A stretch of 64,000 nucleotides of DNA, taken from assembly GCA_016630905.1 (NCBI GenBank), contig WBMQ01000007.1, positions 1,488,001-1,552,000 of the forward strand. The letters run 5' to 3'. The stretch is from Capillidium heterosporum. Its lineage: Eukaryota > Entomophthoromycota > Entomophthoromycetes > Entomophthorales > Capillidiaceae. Shown in pieces: positions 49,207-63,653 of this stretch (positions are counted from its first letter, which is position 1; each line of letters begins with the position of its first letter). Made by a program: the position numbers and the translations under genes. The notes under the pieces are model-generated. The model was given only the letters and a program-made list of their open reading frames with translations. It was not told where the DNA came from and made no database searches.

Positions 49207-50540
49207 TTTTGTAGCTGGTGTATTGATTCGTTGATGGAGATTGAAGGTCTACTTGATCGGTTTATATACATTTCACCCAACACTTTGATGGCCTGTGCCA
49301 TACCTACCAATGTTTTAGGGAAACTAGTTTAGGTAATGGGCTTTGATGGCTATTTTTGGTTCATATTACCTTAATCCAAGCCTTTAGACCTGAGATTATT
49401 GATGTTTCTAAAGCGATTATCATCAATTAGCAATTTATTACAATTTGGCCTGCTTTGGATTGAGCTGATCCAAAGACTTTGCATTGGCTCGGTATGTTTA
49501 CTAAATACTCAGTAGTCAAAGCCAAAGGCTGATCCATAACCGAGTCGATCACTTTGGACTGGTGGTGGGCAGGTAGGTTGGTCTAAAGTTTTCCAATTTC
49601 AAATGTCGTAACTTGGACTAAATGTTGGCGAATGAAGTTACTGCAAACCAGAAACCTGAAAATCGAAATCTGGGGGAAGTTAGAGGTTGCTACTTGGATA
49701 TAATTCTAGAAGTTTATACTAAGCTTGATCTAAAATCCCTCATTTAAGCTGGAGATCGGATTGGTTTCATACCTGGTTGGTAAGTTAATAGGTTCCTGCT
49801 ATCCCTGCAGCCCATTTCCCTTTGGCGAACTTGGATAGGGTTAATGAAGCTATTTAATGGAAAACTAACCGGGCCTCTTTCTGAATTAGATAATCCTTAT
49901 TGATAGGAGTCAAGCGACTAGTTCAGATGAAATATGGTGCTCAGTATAAAAGCCCGGATTTATAGGAAGGCTTTAATGAAATCGTATCCTACCCTGTTTG
50001 GCAATAGATGCTGTAGAAGACACACCACACCACCCAAATAAGGACCCTTTAAAATCTCCACACATATTCTCCAGGTAAATATAAGCCGATAGATTGCTAC
50101 TTTGCTTATTATATACTTTCAAGGTTTAGGTATTCTTAGTAATAGCAACTTTCCAAGATATCCGTACTTTAGAATTTAAAATTGTAGGACTTCGTATCCA
50201 AATAAACTTGGGTATTTCGAATATCAAATTAGAACTAATGTTTGGTGATATAAAACTATACATTTATATCTGGATATATCCATTTATTTGGCTTTACCAG
50301 CATATAGTTCGGTCTACCTACGCCAACCAGGCATTCAAACTCTTTTATAGATGCTACATCCGAAATTCTACAAAGAAATCGTTATAAAAATATACTCGAA
50401 AAAATACAAGAACCATATATAAAAAGTACATATACCTAAAATAAAGCTGATATTTATTAAGCAAGATAAAAGATTAACTAGTGGTTGGTTTTAAATTCCA
50501 TTGTCATTCACTTTTCCGAAACATCACCGATGCTATCAGA
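49207..50540. other. Intergenic region between secreted-protein genes
   Basis: This is the upstream region of the gene at 48394-49206 and the downstream region of the gene at 50541-51299. It contains the TATA-like box at 49261-49270. No further gene was supported over 1.3 kb. Confidence 0.6.
49261..49270 (-). promoter_or_regulatory. TATA-like box of the gene at 48394-49206
   Basis: TGTATATAAA on the minus strand, 55-64 bases before the ATG; it is close to a TATA consensus. Confidence 0.55.
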
Positions 50541-51299
50541 TTAGTAACTACTGCTGTCATCAGCTACGCTGGTTGGATAGCTGGAATCACTGCTATCATA
50601 GATGGTTGTTGGTGAGTCAATTGGGTAACCAGAATCAGTGGGAGCTATGGAATCGACCAGGTAGCCGGTGTCAGTGGGAGCTGCGGAATAGGTAGGAGTT
50701 ACTGAGTCAACTGGATAATCAGTGTTGGTGGGAGCTACAGAATCGGTTGGGTAGCCGGAATCTGTAGGGGCTACGGAATCAATTGGATAACCGGAATCTA
50801 TAGGGGCTACTGAGTCAACTGGGTAACCAGTATCAGTAGGGGATACCGAATCAGTTGGGTAGCCAGTATCAGTAGGGGCTAAAGAGTCAGTAAGGTAATC
50901 GGAGTCCGTGGTGTCATCAGTAGGAGCTACCGAATCAGTTGGGTAATCGGAATCCTGAGCAGACTGAATGGAACCAGTATAGTGATGACGATGGCATCTA
51001 TCACCTTTACCCTTATGATGCTTACGGGTATGGCTAGGTTGGTACCCATTGGAATGACTCTTGTGATGTTTCTTATGGTGATATCCACTGGAGTAGTCAG
51101 AGACATCAGTTGGTTGGTAACTAGCACTGTCAGTATCGGTAGGTAGGTCACTTACAGTGATGGTGTCGGTAGGTAAGTAGCTCTCTACGTAACCACTATC
51201 CGAACTTGGACTGAGGCTTGATACCTGGTAATCGTCCTGAGCTAGGACTAAGGAGATAACTAAGGTGGAGAGGATGAGATTAAGTTTTGAGAACTGCAT
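50541..51299 (-). CDS. Secreted repeat protein, 12-residue Pro/Thr/Asp/Ser repeats and His-rich patch
   Basis: The 252-residue, single-exon protein has no recognised family. The signal peptide is MQFSKLNLILSTLVISLVLA. A Ser/Thr/Asp region follows, then a His/Lys-rich patch (YHHKKHHKSH...RKHHKGKGDRCHRHH, about residues 73-107). After that come about eight 12-residue repeats of the type DSVAPTDSGYPT, and a Ser/Tyr tail. On DNA this is a 36-bp minisatellite between about 50,600 and 50,950. The composition suggests an O-glycosylated surface protein, and the His patch could bind metal; both are inference. It lacks the QYISIDPYA core but shares promoter layout, intronless form and strand with the two genes before it. 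Confidence 0.8.
   Translation of the reverse strand: MQFSKLNLILSTLVISLVLAQDDYQVSSLSPSSDSGYVESYLPTDTITVSDLPTDTDSASYQPTDVSDYSSGYHHKKHHKSHSNGYQPSHTRKHHKGKGDRCHRHHYTGSIQSAQDSDYPTDSVAPTDDTTDSDYLTDSLAPTDTGYPTDSVSPTDTGYPVDSVAPIDSGYPIDSVAPTDSGYPTDSVAPTNTDYPVDSVTPTYSAAPTDTGYLVDSIAPTDSGYPIDSPTTIYDSSDSSYPTSVADDSSSY
50600..50950 (-). repeat. 36-bp coding minisatellite
   Basis: Tandem 36-base units encode the DSVAPTDSGYPT-type repeat of the secreted protein. Units differ at several sites, including third positions, so the array is not recent throughout. Copy number may vary between strains. Confidence 0.7.
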
Positions 51300-51357
51300 G
51301 TTGGATTAGATTGAATTGAAATGTTTTGATAGTTAGGATGGAGTACAAATTCGTTGT

Positions 51358-51366
51358 TATATATAC
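51358..51366 (-). promoter_or_regulatory. TATA-like box of the gene at 50541-51299
   Basis: GTATATATA on the minus strand, 59-67 bases before the ATG. It is identical to the box of the gene at 46749-47864. Confidence 0.5.
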
Positions 51367-51497
51367 CCTTTGCTCAAGTGAGCACTAGCTTGGCGTTATA
51401 ATATAGAGTGTAAGGGAGGTACTATGTAGATTGAATCTATTTTTAAACTTTACTTTGGCATCAAATTACGAGAAGCATAGGCCTAAAAGTTGGATTT

Positions 51498-51830
51498 TTA
51501 GCGACAATCAACAATTAGCATCTTTATTCTTTGGATAGGAGTTGTAATTTTGTTGGCAAATTTCAAGTCCTTTCCCTTTGTCCACTTATGTATATTGGTA
51601 TTTTCCTTATTTGAGTTGTAAAATATCACCTGCATTTCGGGATGCCTCAAATTTGATCCTTTCAATTGGGATCTAGAGTTCGCATTAGGGTCTCGTTTCA
51701 AAAAGCAGTTGAATGTAAATGGTCTATTGGCTTCCTGCCTATAAAAGTAGCTTTTGCCAAGAGCTAAGGTCTGAGGGTACAGCTCTAGCAAAGACATATT
51801 AAATATGTGGTCATGAATGTATACAAACAT
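51498..51830 (-). CDS. Doubtful hypothetical protein, 110 codons
   Basis: An open frame starts at the ATG at 51830 (MFVYIHDHIFNMSLLELYPQ) and ends RIKMLIVDCR. There is no recognised motif, signal peptide or membrane segment, and composition is close to background. It could be chance or one exon of an unrecognised gene. Confidence 0.2.
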   Translation of the reverse strand: MFVYIHDHIFNMSLLELYPQTLALGKSYFYRQEANRPFTFNCFLKRDPNANSRSQLKGSNLRHPEMQVIFYNSNKENTNIHKWTKGKDLKFANKITTPIQRIKMLIVDCR

Positions 51831-52735
51831 AGCACAGTATTTGCTATTGGTTGAAACTAGTACCAAAGAATAAGGTAGGGCTCTGTAGAAGTGGTAAAGT
51901 TATTCCGGCCCTAATAAGCTTTTCTCAAGTTTGGAGTATGGGAAAAGCTATTCGTGTCTTAGCCAAGGAAACCTTACAATTAATATAGCTATGGATAGTA
52001 TATTTCATTAAGTTTTAACCTTTTATGGGTCTTTTTCATTTAAGATACAATGGGAGTGATATATGGCAACATTATGTATATGCAAAGTCGGTAAAAATGA
52101 ATAATGGGATCCACAATTTTAATCTGATATATATTGCGTTTTTCCTATATAGCTTGTATATAAGCCTCAAAAATTCCCGGTAAGCTCAAAGATTCACTCT
52201 AATGCTTTGTATGGTGAAAGTATAATTAGTTAATTGAGTGTTACCCATTAAGATTTGCTTTTCTATATAGTTGAAAGTTGTAACACGCATAGCATACAGT
52301 AGTTGGCAATGGCAGTATACTCTCAAAGCTGGGCATATTTCTGCACACATATCTCGTTACCGCTACTAGATAATGTGGGCTTCGGCTTCTCGGTATAGAG
52401 TTGAAGCTAAAGCTTTCAACTTTTAGTAAGCCGAAATGCTTTGTATTTTCCATTCGTATATATTGGACTCATTTAGCTAAAAAATTACAAGTGAATGTGC
52501 CTAGTATATCCAAACAGAGAAGATTCTGTATACGTTCCAATTTAGTATTCAGTTTAGAGTATACTTATTCGAAGTAAATTACAAATTAAATCTGAATAAA
52601 GTTAGATTCAGTTGTAATTGCTAAACTTCTAGAATATTCGAATTTTCATTGGTTTGAGATTATAGAGGAGGCTGAAAACTAAGCAACTGGTAGAAACCTA
52701 AACTTTGTCAAAGTTTTATCAGCTGTTATAAAGAA

Positions 52736-53868
52736 ATGGATTACGCCCGTAGTTTACTCGAGGAGTTAATGACTCCCTATGAAGAGACATCGAAGAAGAA
52801 TTATTATGACGACGAGGTAACTTGAAATTTAAACCTCCAATTTTTTACCCTCCATTTCTATTATTTTAGGTATGTAAAGATTTCATAGTTAAATTTTGTC
52901 CAAATGACTTGTTCGTCAACACTAAGGCAGACCTTGGGCCCTGCGAAAAAATACACGATGAGAGACTTAGAGCCGAGTACCTTGTAAATTTAAATAACCA
53001 TTCTAATTATACGTGTAGATATCATGAAGATAAAGAAAACGCTAGATACCGCTACGAGGAAAGATTTATTTCAAATTTAAAGTCATTGATTGATGAGGTT
53101 GAAAGAAAGATTAGCCGTGCTAAGGATAAGGTAGAGGGGAACTTACCAGTAGAAACCAACTACTCTAAGAGAGCTGAGGCTGAAGAGAAAATTGTTATCA
53201 TCGAAGAGAAGATTAGGTCCCTTTCTGCATTGGTATTGTATTTTATTTACAAATGCTAACATTTAACTAGGTTGAAACTGCTGGAGAAGAAGGTCGTATC
53301 AACGAAGCCAAAAGTTATACAACCCAGATTGAATCCCTTCAGTCCGAACTAGATCGTTTAAGAAAGGTTATTTATTCAATTTATCATTTTCTAATCTAAT
53401 TTAGACTATGGATCCCAATGCTGAAGATCCTTCCCTTAAACCGATGGAGGTATGTTTGATTTGTGGCGCTTTTTTAATAGCCGGGGGTGAAGTCAAGCGT
53501 CTGGAGGCTCACGTGGCCGGTAAGATGCACACTGGGTACCAGATGATCCGCGATGCTTTACAGGAATACAAGGTAGTTGTTTAGTTAACTTTTGCTAACT
53601 GAGTTAGGAGAAGGAGAAAACCCGAGCTGAGACCAGGGAACGCGTCAGTACTCCTGAGTCGGGTTCACGTTCCAGTAGCCGCTACTCCCGCAACGGGGAT
53701 GACTACTACCGCAGGGACTACAATGATTTGGACCGTCCCCGCAATCGGGACTACCCCGGGGAGCGGGACCGTCGTTACCCACGTGAACGTTCGCCCCGCC
53801 GCCTTCCTCCCCGTAGTCACGAGCGCTACCGCAGCCCTGACCGCCGTGCTGATAGACGCCGCTACTGA
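52736..53868 (+). CDS. LUC7: LUC7-like U1 snRNP splicing factor
   Basis: LUC7 proteins sit on the U1 snRNP and influence 5' splice-site choice. The ATG at 52736 opens MDYARSLLEELMTPYEE. The first zinc finger follows an intron at 52817-52869 (VCKDFIVKFCPNDLF and later C and H ligands). A coiled coil (KSLIDEVERKISRAKDKVEG) comes next, then the second finger (VCLICGAFLIAGG...HVAGKMHTGYQ). An RS/RE-rich tail ends DRRADRRRY. About four introns interrupt it. The RS tail resembles animal LUC7L and is longer than in budding yeast. The exon encoding the tail is distinctly GC-rich. Confidence 0.93.
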
Positions 53869-54470
53869 TCCGAACCTCTAGTACGTTTATGACTAACTGC
53901 CATTACGCCTATGATCGTTCCCTAGGCCTTTCCCATTTAGCTTCTACCAACTATACACAACCGGTTCAAATGTAAAACCACCTGCGCTCTAAGTAAATTT
54001 TATGTTTCATTAACTATCGTCTACCTTCCCCCATCGTTCAGTTCGGATTTGTACTTCTACATCATGGCTCTTAAGGTAACTCACTAAACATTAGTTCTCG
54101 AGATTCTTTCCCATTTTGCACTTGGCCTTCAAGGCTCTATTTAGTTTTGATCGAAGTAAGCTTTTATTCTATCTCCATCGTTTTAAATCGAATTTTTAAT
54201 ATATTTAAAGCTAAGCCATTGTAATGAATAAATAAGGTAATCTAGTTTTCTTTTACTAGTGTTGGTGTTTACTTATGCTGTCTATTTGGCATAAGTCCTA
54301 ATACCTTTAGCTTTATTAGTATAAATATATACTTTGAAGTTTTTAATAAATACATTTTTATAAGCATTAGAATTTAGATTTAGTCAAAGTAAGATGCACT
54401 TGTATATATATGTTTACCGAAAGATAACAAAACTATTTAAAATATACTATAAATCAGTTGGCTTTATTTC
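53869..54470. other. LUC7 3' flank
   Basis: No gene was recognised between the LUC7 stop and the LTR at 54471. Its last few hundred bases become AT-rich. Confidence 0.6.
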
Positions 54471-55147
54471 TATAAGGGAATATTCCTAAATTAGCTGTGG
54501 TTTCACTCAGTAATCCGAATTCAAGTTATACCCCAGACTTAGACGACTAGTCGACATCTCCTTATCAAGATTAGAAATCCCCCTTTTTTAGTAGGGATTA
54601 AGCATTTAATTTAATACTGACTACTCCCCAACCCCTGCATTGCCTAAAGTTAGTGATAGTCCCTCAGAAGAACCCGATGGGTTTGATACTGGAGATTAGG
54701 TAAACACTAATCATCAGTACCCAGAGTACCGACTACTAAAAGCGAGTAGGCTACATAAGGCACACAGTGAACTTAGTAATGTGTCAAGTAACTATTAAAT
54801 AAACATCTTAAACTATTTAGTATTTTCTTTTGCTATCTACATGGTATAGACTTACTGTGATAGTATAGTTTAGAGCCGAGAATTAGCGTTTCTCTAGGTC
54901 AGAGTGGCATTGACCTGAACCGAATTTTAGAACTCCACTGAATCAATGAACTCGATGATGCTCCTTAGCCCTATGGCTACAATTGGTGTATTCCTATCCG
55001 CCCACCACCTCTGGATCAAACTCCAAGCACGAGCTTCCTCCTTATATAGCCTTATCGTCAACTTTGTTAGCCTTTATGGAGTACTGACTACGGTTGCCTC
55101 TTGGCTAACTCCTGCTGATGAGCGTTTCTTGTGGATGTTTCTTAACA
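54471..55147 (-). mobile_element. Solo LTR related to families A and B, little mutated
   Basis: It is the reverse complement of the A/B LTR pattern of the left block. It keeps the ATTAAATAAACAT, CCTCCTTATATAGCC and CACCACCTCTGGATC landmarks, and on its own strand it opens TGTTAAGAAAC. It keeps many CpG and CpA/TpG pairs that the copies in the left block have lost, so it seems younger or spared from RIP. No exact target duplication and no internal region were found. It stands alone among genes, 600 bases past LUC7. Confidence 0.75.
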
Positions 55148-55790
55148 AACTATATAGATATAGTATATATAAACTACATAAGCCATTTAAGCTAATATTT
55201 TACCATTAATTAAACATTTTAATTTAAGCCATACTTTTATATATTCAAAGATTTTAAATATGTATTTTTGTTTAAACTAGACTTTAATAAATTTATAAAA
55301 TAAAATACTGATTAAATATATATTTACTATTTAAACTTTTTCTATCTTTATTTTCTTTTAACTTGTTTTAAATTTCTATACTTATATCCTTTTAAGTAAA
55401 CAAAATTATACAAGCTCGTAAAGTTTTCAAAACTTTTCTAAATATAAGCTTTTGTCTGGTTATATCTGTTTAATTGTTATACTAAATAGTATATAGTATA
55501 ATAGAGTAGAGTAGTAATGCTTTCAAGTTGAACAATAAATCATATTGTAAAATAGCAATTTAACTTTACAATCCAAAAAATATACCGTCAAAAACATTCA
55601 AATAAGTCCATTAAGCATTACTATTTACTTAGTGTAGGAAGGGATATTTGTATAGGAGGTGTTGGGCAGATGGTCAAACTATCAAAATAGTTAAACCAAC
55701 TACTAAAAAGTGGGTTATAGGAATTGAAGTTGAATTTGTGATGATGAAAGTTTGGTTCAGTTCAGTTACACATAGAAAGGTTGGGTGTAG
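55148..55790. other. AT-rich flank between the LTR and PKC1
   Basis: No gene was recognised. The first part is very AT-rich and may be further repeat debris. The last part is PKC1 3' flank. Confidence 0.6.
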
Positions 55791-59078
<3,288 letters not shown>

Positions 59079-59811
59079 AGATATCAGGCTTCACTATACT
59101 ATGCTTATCAGAGCGGGGCGTTACTAAATTTAATGATATATTAATATTGAAAATTGCCAAATAAAATGGTAGCAATAATCCGTCGTATGGAAAAGGTTTA
59201 ATATACAACGAGAAGGAGGTTACCTTTTACTACCAAACGTGCAAGAACTGAATATTAAATAGGTGGTAAGCGATGCTTCAAAACTAAAGTTTATTAAAAC
59301 GATGCAAGATGGTTAGAATATTCGTCCGGCCAGTCCTTTGAACGAGATAACCTTTTGTTTACTAATTTGGTGTTAGTGGAAGGCGATTACATCATCAATT
59401 TTCTTTGATAAGTGGGAATAATGATTGGAATTCCAAAATTTGCCAAAATACTCCGTCACTTGTTTTGAGCAGATAGCAAATACTGAAGATATACAGCCAA
59501 ACAAGGATATTAAACGCGTTTGCATATATTATAAGCATACTATTGACATATATATACGTTTAAACCACTTATAAATCAAAGGCATAACCAAGACAAATAA
59601 ACTCCCTTAAGAGATAGCAGGAGCAGTATCTAAAAACAGATATATTTAACAGCTACGTTTATTAAGCATCTCAAATAGCAATGACACTCAGAACATAACA
59701 CAAGGGACCTGGGGCACGGGGTATGGACATGGAAAGTTAAACACACAGCAGACAGTAGGTAAAAATACTTGGACAAAAATACCTACTGCCGGAAAATAAA
59801 CGAAGTTCAAG
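59079..59811. other. PKC1 upstream and MKT1 downstream region
   Basis: No gene, RNA or repeat was recognised. Confidence 0.6.
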
Positions 59812-62677
59812 CTAGACACGTTTGTCTTCGAGCCACTTGTTAGCTTCGACAAACTGTTGGGTGATCTCGTGAGGGACTTCCAGCTTAGAGTTCAAGGCAG
59901 TGATGGCAATGACGACTTGGTCCCAGAACTCGAAACCACGTCGCATCTCATCGAGGATATCAGCCCCCGAAGCGAAGAACTTGGGCAGTTGGGAGGGCTC
60001 GAACCATACCAGGTGGTCCTTTTCAGGCTTCTGGCAAACTTTGGCTAGGTACTGCTTGGCCAACGTACCAACGGCTGTGTTGGGTTCGTGGATGAATGGT
60101 AATCTAAAAATGTAAAAGTTAGAGGCATGGCAAAATGGTTAAAAGTATGTCATGTACGATCTGAAAAACAATTACTTTGTGAAGATCTCTTTGTGGGCGG
60201 TGAAAGGTTTAGCAACTTCGGAGTTGAGGAATAAGCCGAGCGTGACCATCTCCAACTGGTGGCGCAAAGTGCGGATCATGAGCTTGGTTATACTTTGGAA
60301 GCATAGTAGGTTTCTATCAACTGGGACCTTCCCAAGGTGCTTTCTAGATGGTTTGAATTAGGATGGTATGCCATTGAATATCAGAAAACTAGATCATCAG
60401 TATAAGAAACTTACCGAGTATGACATAGAAAGGAGGCATAAAGTGCGAGCAAAAAGACGTACATGTCTACGTTCAGGTTCTTAAATGATAGTTAGCATTG
60501 GTTTGTCGCATATAAAATACCTGGGATATGGGAGCAGTTGGTTTCCTTGAAGGTGGGTTCATACAATTCATTGTTAAGAGCCCCCAGTTTAATAAGCTCT
60601 AATGCTAAAACTAATCCTTCCATCTGATCACGAGGCAAGCCGACAAACGTCTTTATAGATTTGTAAAGACCGTATCCGAAAGGATGAGTTTTAGAATTAC
60701 CGGATACGTACAATAGGCTTTGAATAATGTAGTGGTTAGGAAAAGCTGAAAATAAAGCCAATTACCCGCGAAGCTCCATGAAGCGCGCAATTGCTGTAAT
60801 AACTACTTGATCGGCAGTAGTCATTTTAGGAGATGGGGAAGCATCGTCCTGTGCCAAGAACTTTTGGTTTCCAGAGGCAAGGGTAAAAAGGTTCAAGAAG
60901 GACTCGCCATCAAACTAAAATGGGTTAGTAACGAAAGCATTATGTCTCGATTTTACATCTTGGCGCTTCTTTTCTTTCTGCAAAAGCTCTTGATTACATC
61001 TCCACTTTTGAGTTTGAAGCTTAGGCATATGGATTGAGTCATACGAGATCAGGTGGTGCTCCTGTTCAGGCTCAAACCAGTATATAACTTTCTAAAAGAT
61101 GTACATCAGATGCGATATGGAAATAAAAGGTACCACTTTGCGAGACTGGAAAACACCGTGGAGATGGCGCACCAATAAGGCCAATGTCTGAGAGCGGATG
61201 GGCAAAATATCCTTTAAAAGACTTTGATACTGCTTATACTCGCCATTACACAACGGGTGAATGTCTACGATTACACCGGATATAAGGGAGTTAAGTACCT
61301 AAGAAGAGTAAGCGGGAAAACTAGCAGGTAATCCTTACATGTTGACTAATTAAGCCCGAGCTTAAGTAGTAATAGAGTTCATCGGGGAAACGGTGGCCGA
61401 TAAATTCGTGCAGATCACTAGAGCTGCTTAATAAATTTCCTAAAACCTATACTTACCTAGGGCACTCTTCCTTATTAAAGTAGCTGACGATCCCTTTGTT
61501 GGAGAAGAAGGGGTGGTACTTGATCGCGGAGACAGTCCTGCAAAAGTTATCTATGTAGTTTGATTTCGCAACCTATAATTTTAAAACATTAGAATTCAGT
61601 AGATTTGCTTATAAACCTCTGGATGTTCTGCAAAGGCAGTAACTACGTTGTACCCGGTTTTATACTGTCGCAACATGTCAATGGCAGCTATATGTATGTT
61701 AATGAAGGCAACTTACAAAACCAGTACATTTAAATTTGAAAGGGATTCCTTCAGATACGAGCGGTGGGAAGGTTGAAGAGTAGTCAAATCCAGACAAAAC
61801 GCAGATGTCCAAGAACTGGTCACTATTCATCTGCATTTCAGTTAAAATTCGTGATTTCTGGATAAAGGTGAAATCCTCGTTTTTCTTGGCGATTGAAGTT
61901 AGAATAAGGTTTAGTATAGATTAAAAATACCTCAAAGTTAATAGAAGTAATGATCTTGTCAACATCGAACAATAAAATTTCGCTATTAGCAACAACGGCA
62001 TGGAACTGATCCTCTTTAATCATGTATGCGATCTAAAAGGGTAAGCCTATAGTGATAAAAGGGGTATATTACCTGTCCCCAAGAAGAGTAGGGGGCGCGG
62101 ATAAATGGCTGGTCATTTTCAACAAGGACCTTCAATACAAAGTTCATAAGCTCCGGCTGGACAGAAACTAAAAATCGGTAGCAAGTTAAATTTGAATTAA
62201 ATTTGTCTAGTACTAGAATTTTCCCATAAATTAGCTGAAGTTACAGAATCCCCATTCTCATATGCTTCCCAGGCTTGGGCTCTTTTCGATGGGCGTATAT
62301 CTTTCGTAATAAATGAGGGGTCTTTTTTTATTGGCGTTAAAGAGCTGAAAACAAAGGTGACATCAATCTCATGTTTTCTTATATTAGAAGGATTAGTAAG
62401 GGTAGTAAAATAATATGTTACTTGTAGTTTTTAAGCTCTGTTAAAATATGGGTCTCCAAAGCTAAAGGTACACCTCCCATAGCGACTGGTGAGAACTCCT
62501 TTCCTTTGCCAGAGAGCAACTTTTTCAGCCACATATGCCCTTCGATAGCTAAGCTACATCCTTTGAGGAGCGATAATGGGCAACTCTGTACGAGCTGACG
62601 ATCAGCCAGAAAAGCTAATAATTAATTTAACGAATTGTTCATTTATAGTACTTACAATCCAGGTTACGAATAGTCAT
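59812..62677 (-). CDS. MKT1: MKT1-like post-transcriptional regulator (nuclease-like fold)
   Basis: Mkt1 works with Pbp1 in post-transcriptional control of mRNAs such as HO in yeast; its N-terminal half has an XPG/FEN-like fold. The ATG at 62677 gives MTIRNLDSFLADRQLVQSCP across the first intron, matching the MAIxSLxxFL start of Mkt1. GGVPLALETHILTELKNYK follows, then a middle block with ICVLSGFDYSSTFPPLVSEG. The C-terminal domain has FPNHYIIQSLLYVSGNSKTH and HPFGYGL, and ends FVEANKWLEDKRV. A dozen or so short introns interrupt it, and several splice sites were not fixed. The start of a small gene lies 55 bases upstream on the same strand. Confidence 0.85.
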
Positions 62678-62731
62678 TTCAAGCAAATTTCAAAGTAAAT
62701 TTCGACAATATGTTGTTTATTGAAAACTTGC

Positions 62732-63111
62732 CTAGAGTAAATGCAAAAGATTAATAAGGTTTTCAAGAAAGCGTTCAGGGTTGGAATAGGTTGGTTCTGA
62801 TATTGCGTTGGTACCAGATGTATAAGTGTAGAAGTTGGGACTGACCTACTATAGTGCTTGCTTAAATCAACAAAGTAGCTTCCCTCTTTCTCACCAAAAA
62901 TTGGCGTAACCAGCAGCTTCACCATAACCGGATAGCTGATTGGTAGTATTTCACCTGCAAACCACAGATCTGGATCTGGGTTGGTTTTGGCTAACCATTG
63001 GCGATAAAATCTCCATTTATAGGATTGGCAATTTTGATTGCGTCGATAAGAGCCTAAAGAATTTGATTTTAGTTTCCAAGTTGGCTAAGAAACAGAATTT
63101 AGCGGCTCCAT
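62732..63111 (-). CDS. Small hypothetical gene, structure uncertain
   Basis: I recognise no family. A convincing open stretch reads EILPISYPVMVKLLVTPIFG then EKEGSYFVDLSKHYS on the minus strand (about 62870-62965). A plausible model starts at the ATG at 63111 (MEPLNS), splices to 63053 (ALIDAIKIANPINGDFIANG), then across a 41-base intron to EILPIS. It needs a further splice after KHY to reach PTYSNPERFLENLINLLHLL and a stop at 62732. Competing frames (KWRFYRQWLAKTNPDPDLWF, minus; a Lys-rich frame, plus) are also open here, so the model is tentative. Confidence 0.3.
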
Positions 63112-63653
63112 TCGAAAAAATCAAGAAAGAATAGCATAGTTCTAATAGTTGCATTTATATAAATATTGCTTGCATTGTTCAATTAATTGTGAACAAAGCT
63201 TTATCATTTATTATCAAAAGCTTATATAATCATATGTATATAAGCTATATCATATGGATAAATAATCATATTAGTGCATATATACTATACTATTTGAATA
63301 TATATTCCTATAGTTATGTCTCAAAATAGTTAAATAAAGGCAAAATAAGAATCGTAAACACGCAACAAGAGGTTTACAGCTACTTTCTGAGTATTATTAG
63401 AAACTTATATACGGTGCTTTCTAATGGAACTCATTAAATCTATATACCATAGAAATATCCATGATCTATATGCAACATCAATGGTCTTTTTACGAAGCAT
63501 TTTCAATTTGCTTAGCTAAACCAATTTATCTTTTCCACTATACACGATTCTACCATATGTTATCATAAATTTAACCAATCACATGCAACGTAATACGCTA
63601 AATGGGAAACTGAGTTCTGATACAAGCTTACACTTTTAACCAACCTAAACTCA
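63112..63653. other. Upstream region of the DUF2408-like gene
   Basis: AT-rich, with several TATATA and CATATG runs between 63,220 and 63,300. No gene was recognised. Confidence 0.55.

Larger units (their letters stand above)
51300..52735. other. Divergent region with one doubtful reading frame
   Basis: This is the upstream region of the third secreted-protein gene (TATA-like box 51358-51366) and of LUC7. It has one unsupported minus-strand frame at 51498-51830, listed separately. Nothing else was recognised. Confidence 0.5.

Noticed and set aside
48882-49310. A 142-codon frame overlapping the second secreted-protein gene
   Set aside because: It is a shifted reading of the same low-complexity DNA with Thr/Ile-rich nonsense composition; the in-frame alternative has a clear signal peptide and the conserved core.
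54946-55209. An 87-codon plus-strand frame with hydrophobic stretches
   Set aside because: It lies almost wholly inside the solo LTR at 54471-55147 and starts and ends without relation to any protein; it is a chance frame in a non-coding repeat.
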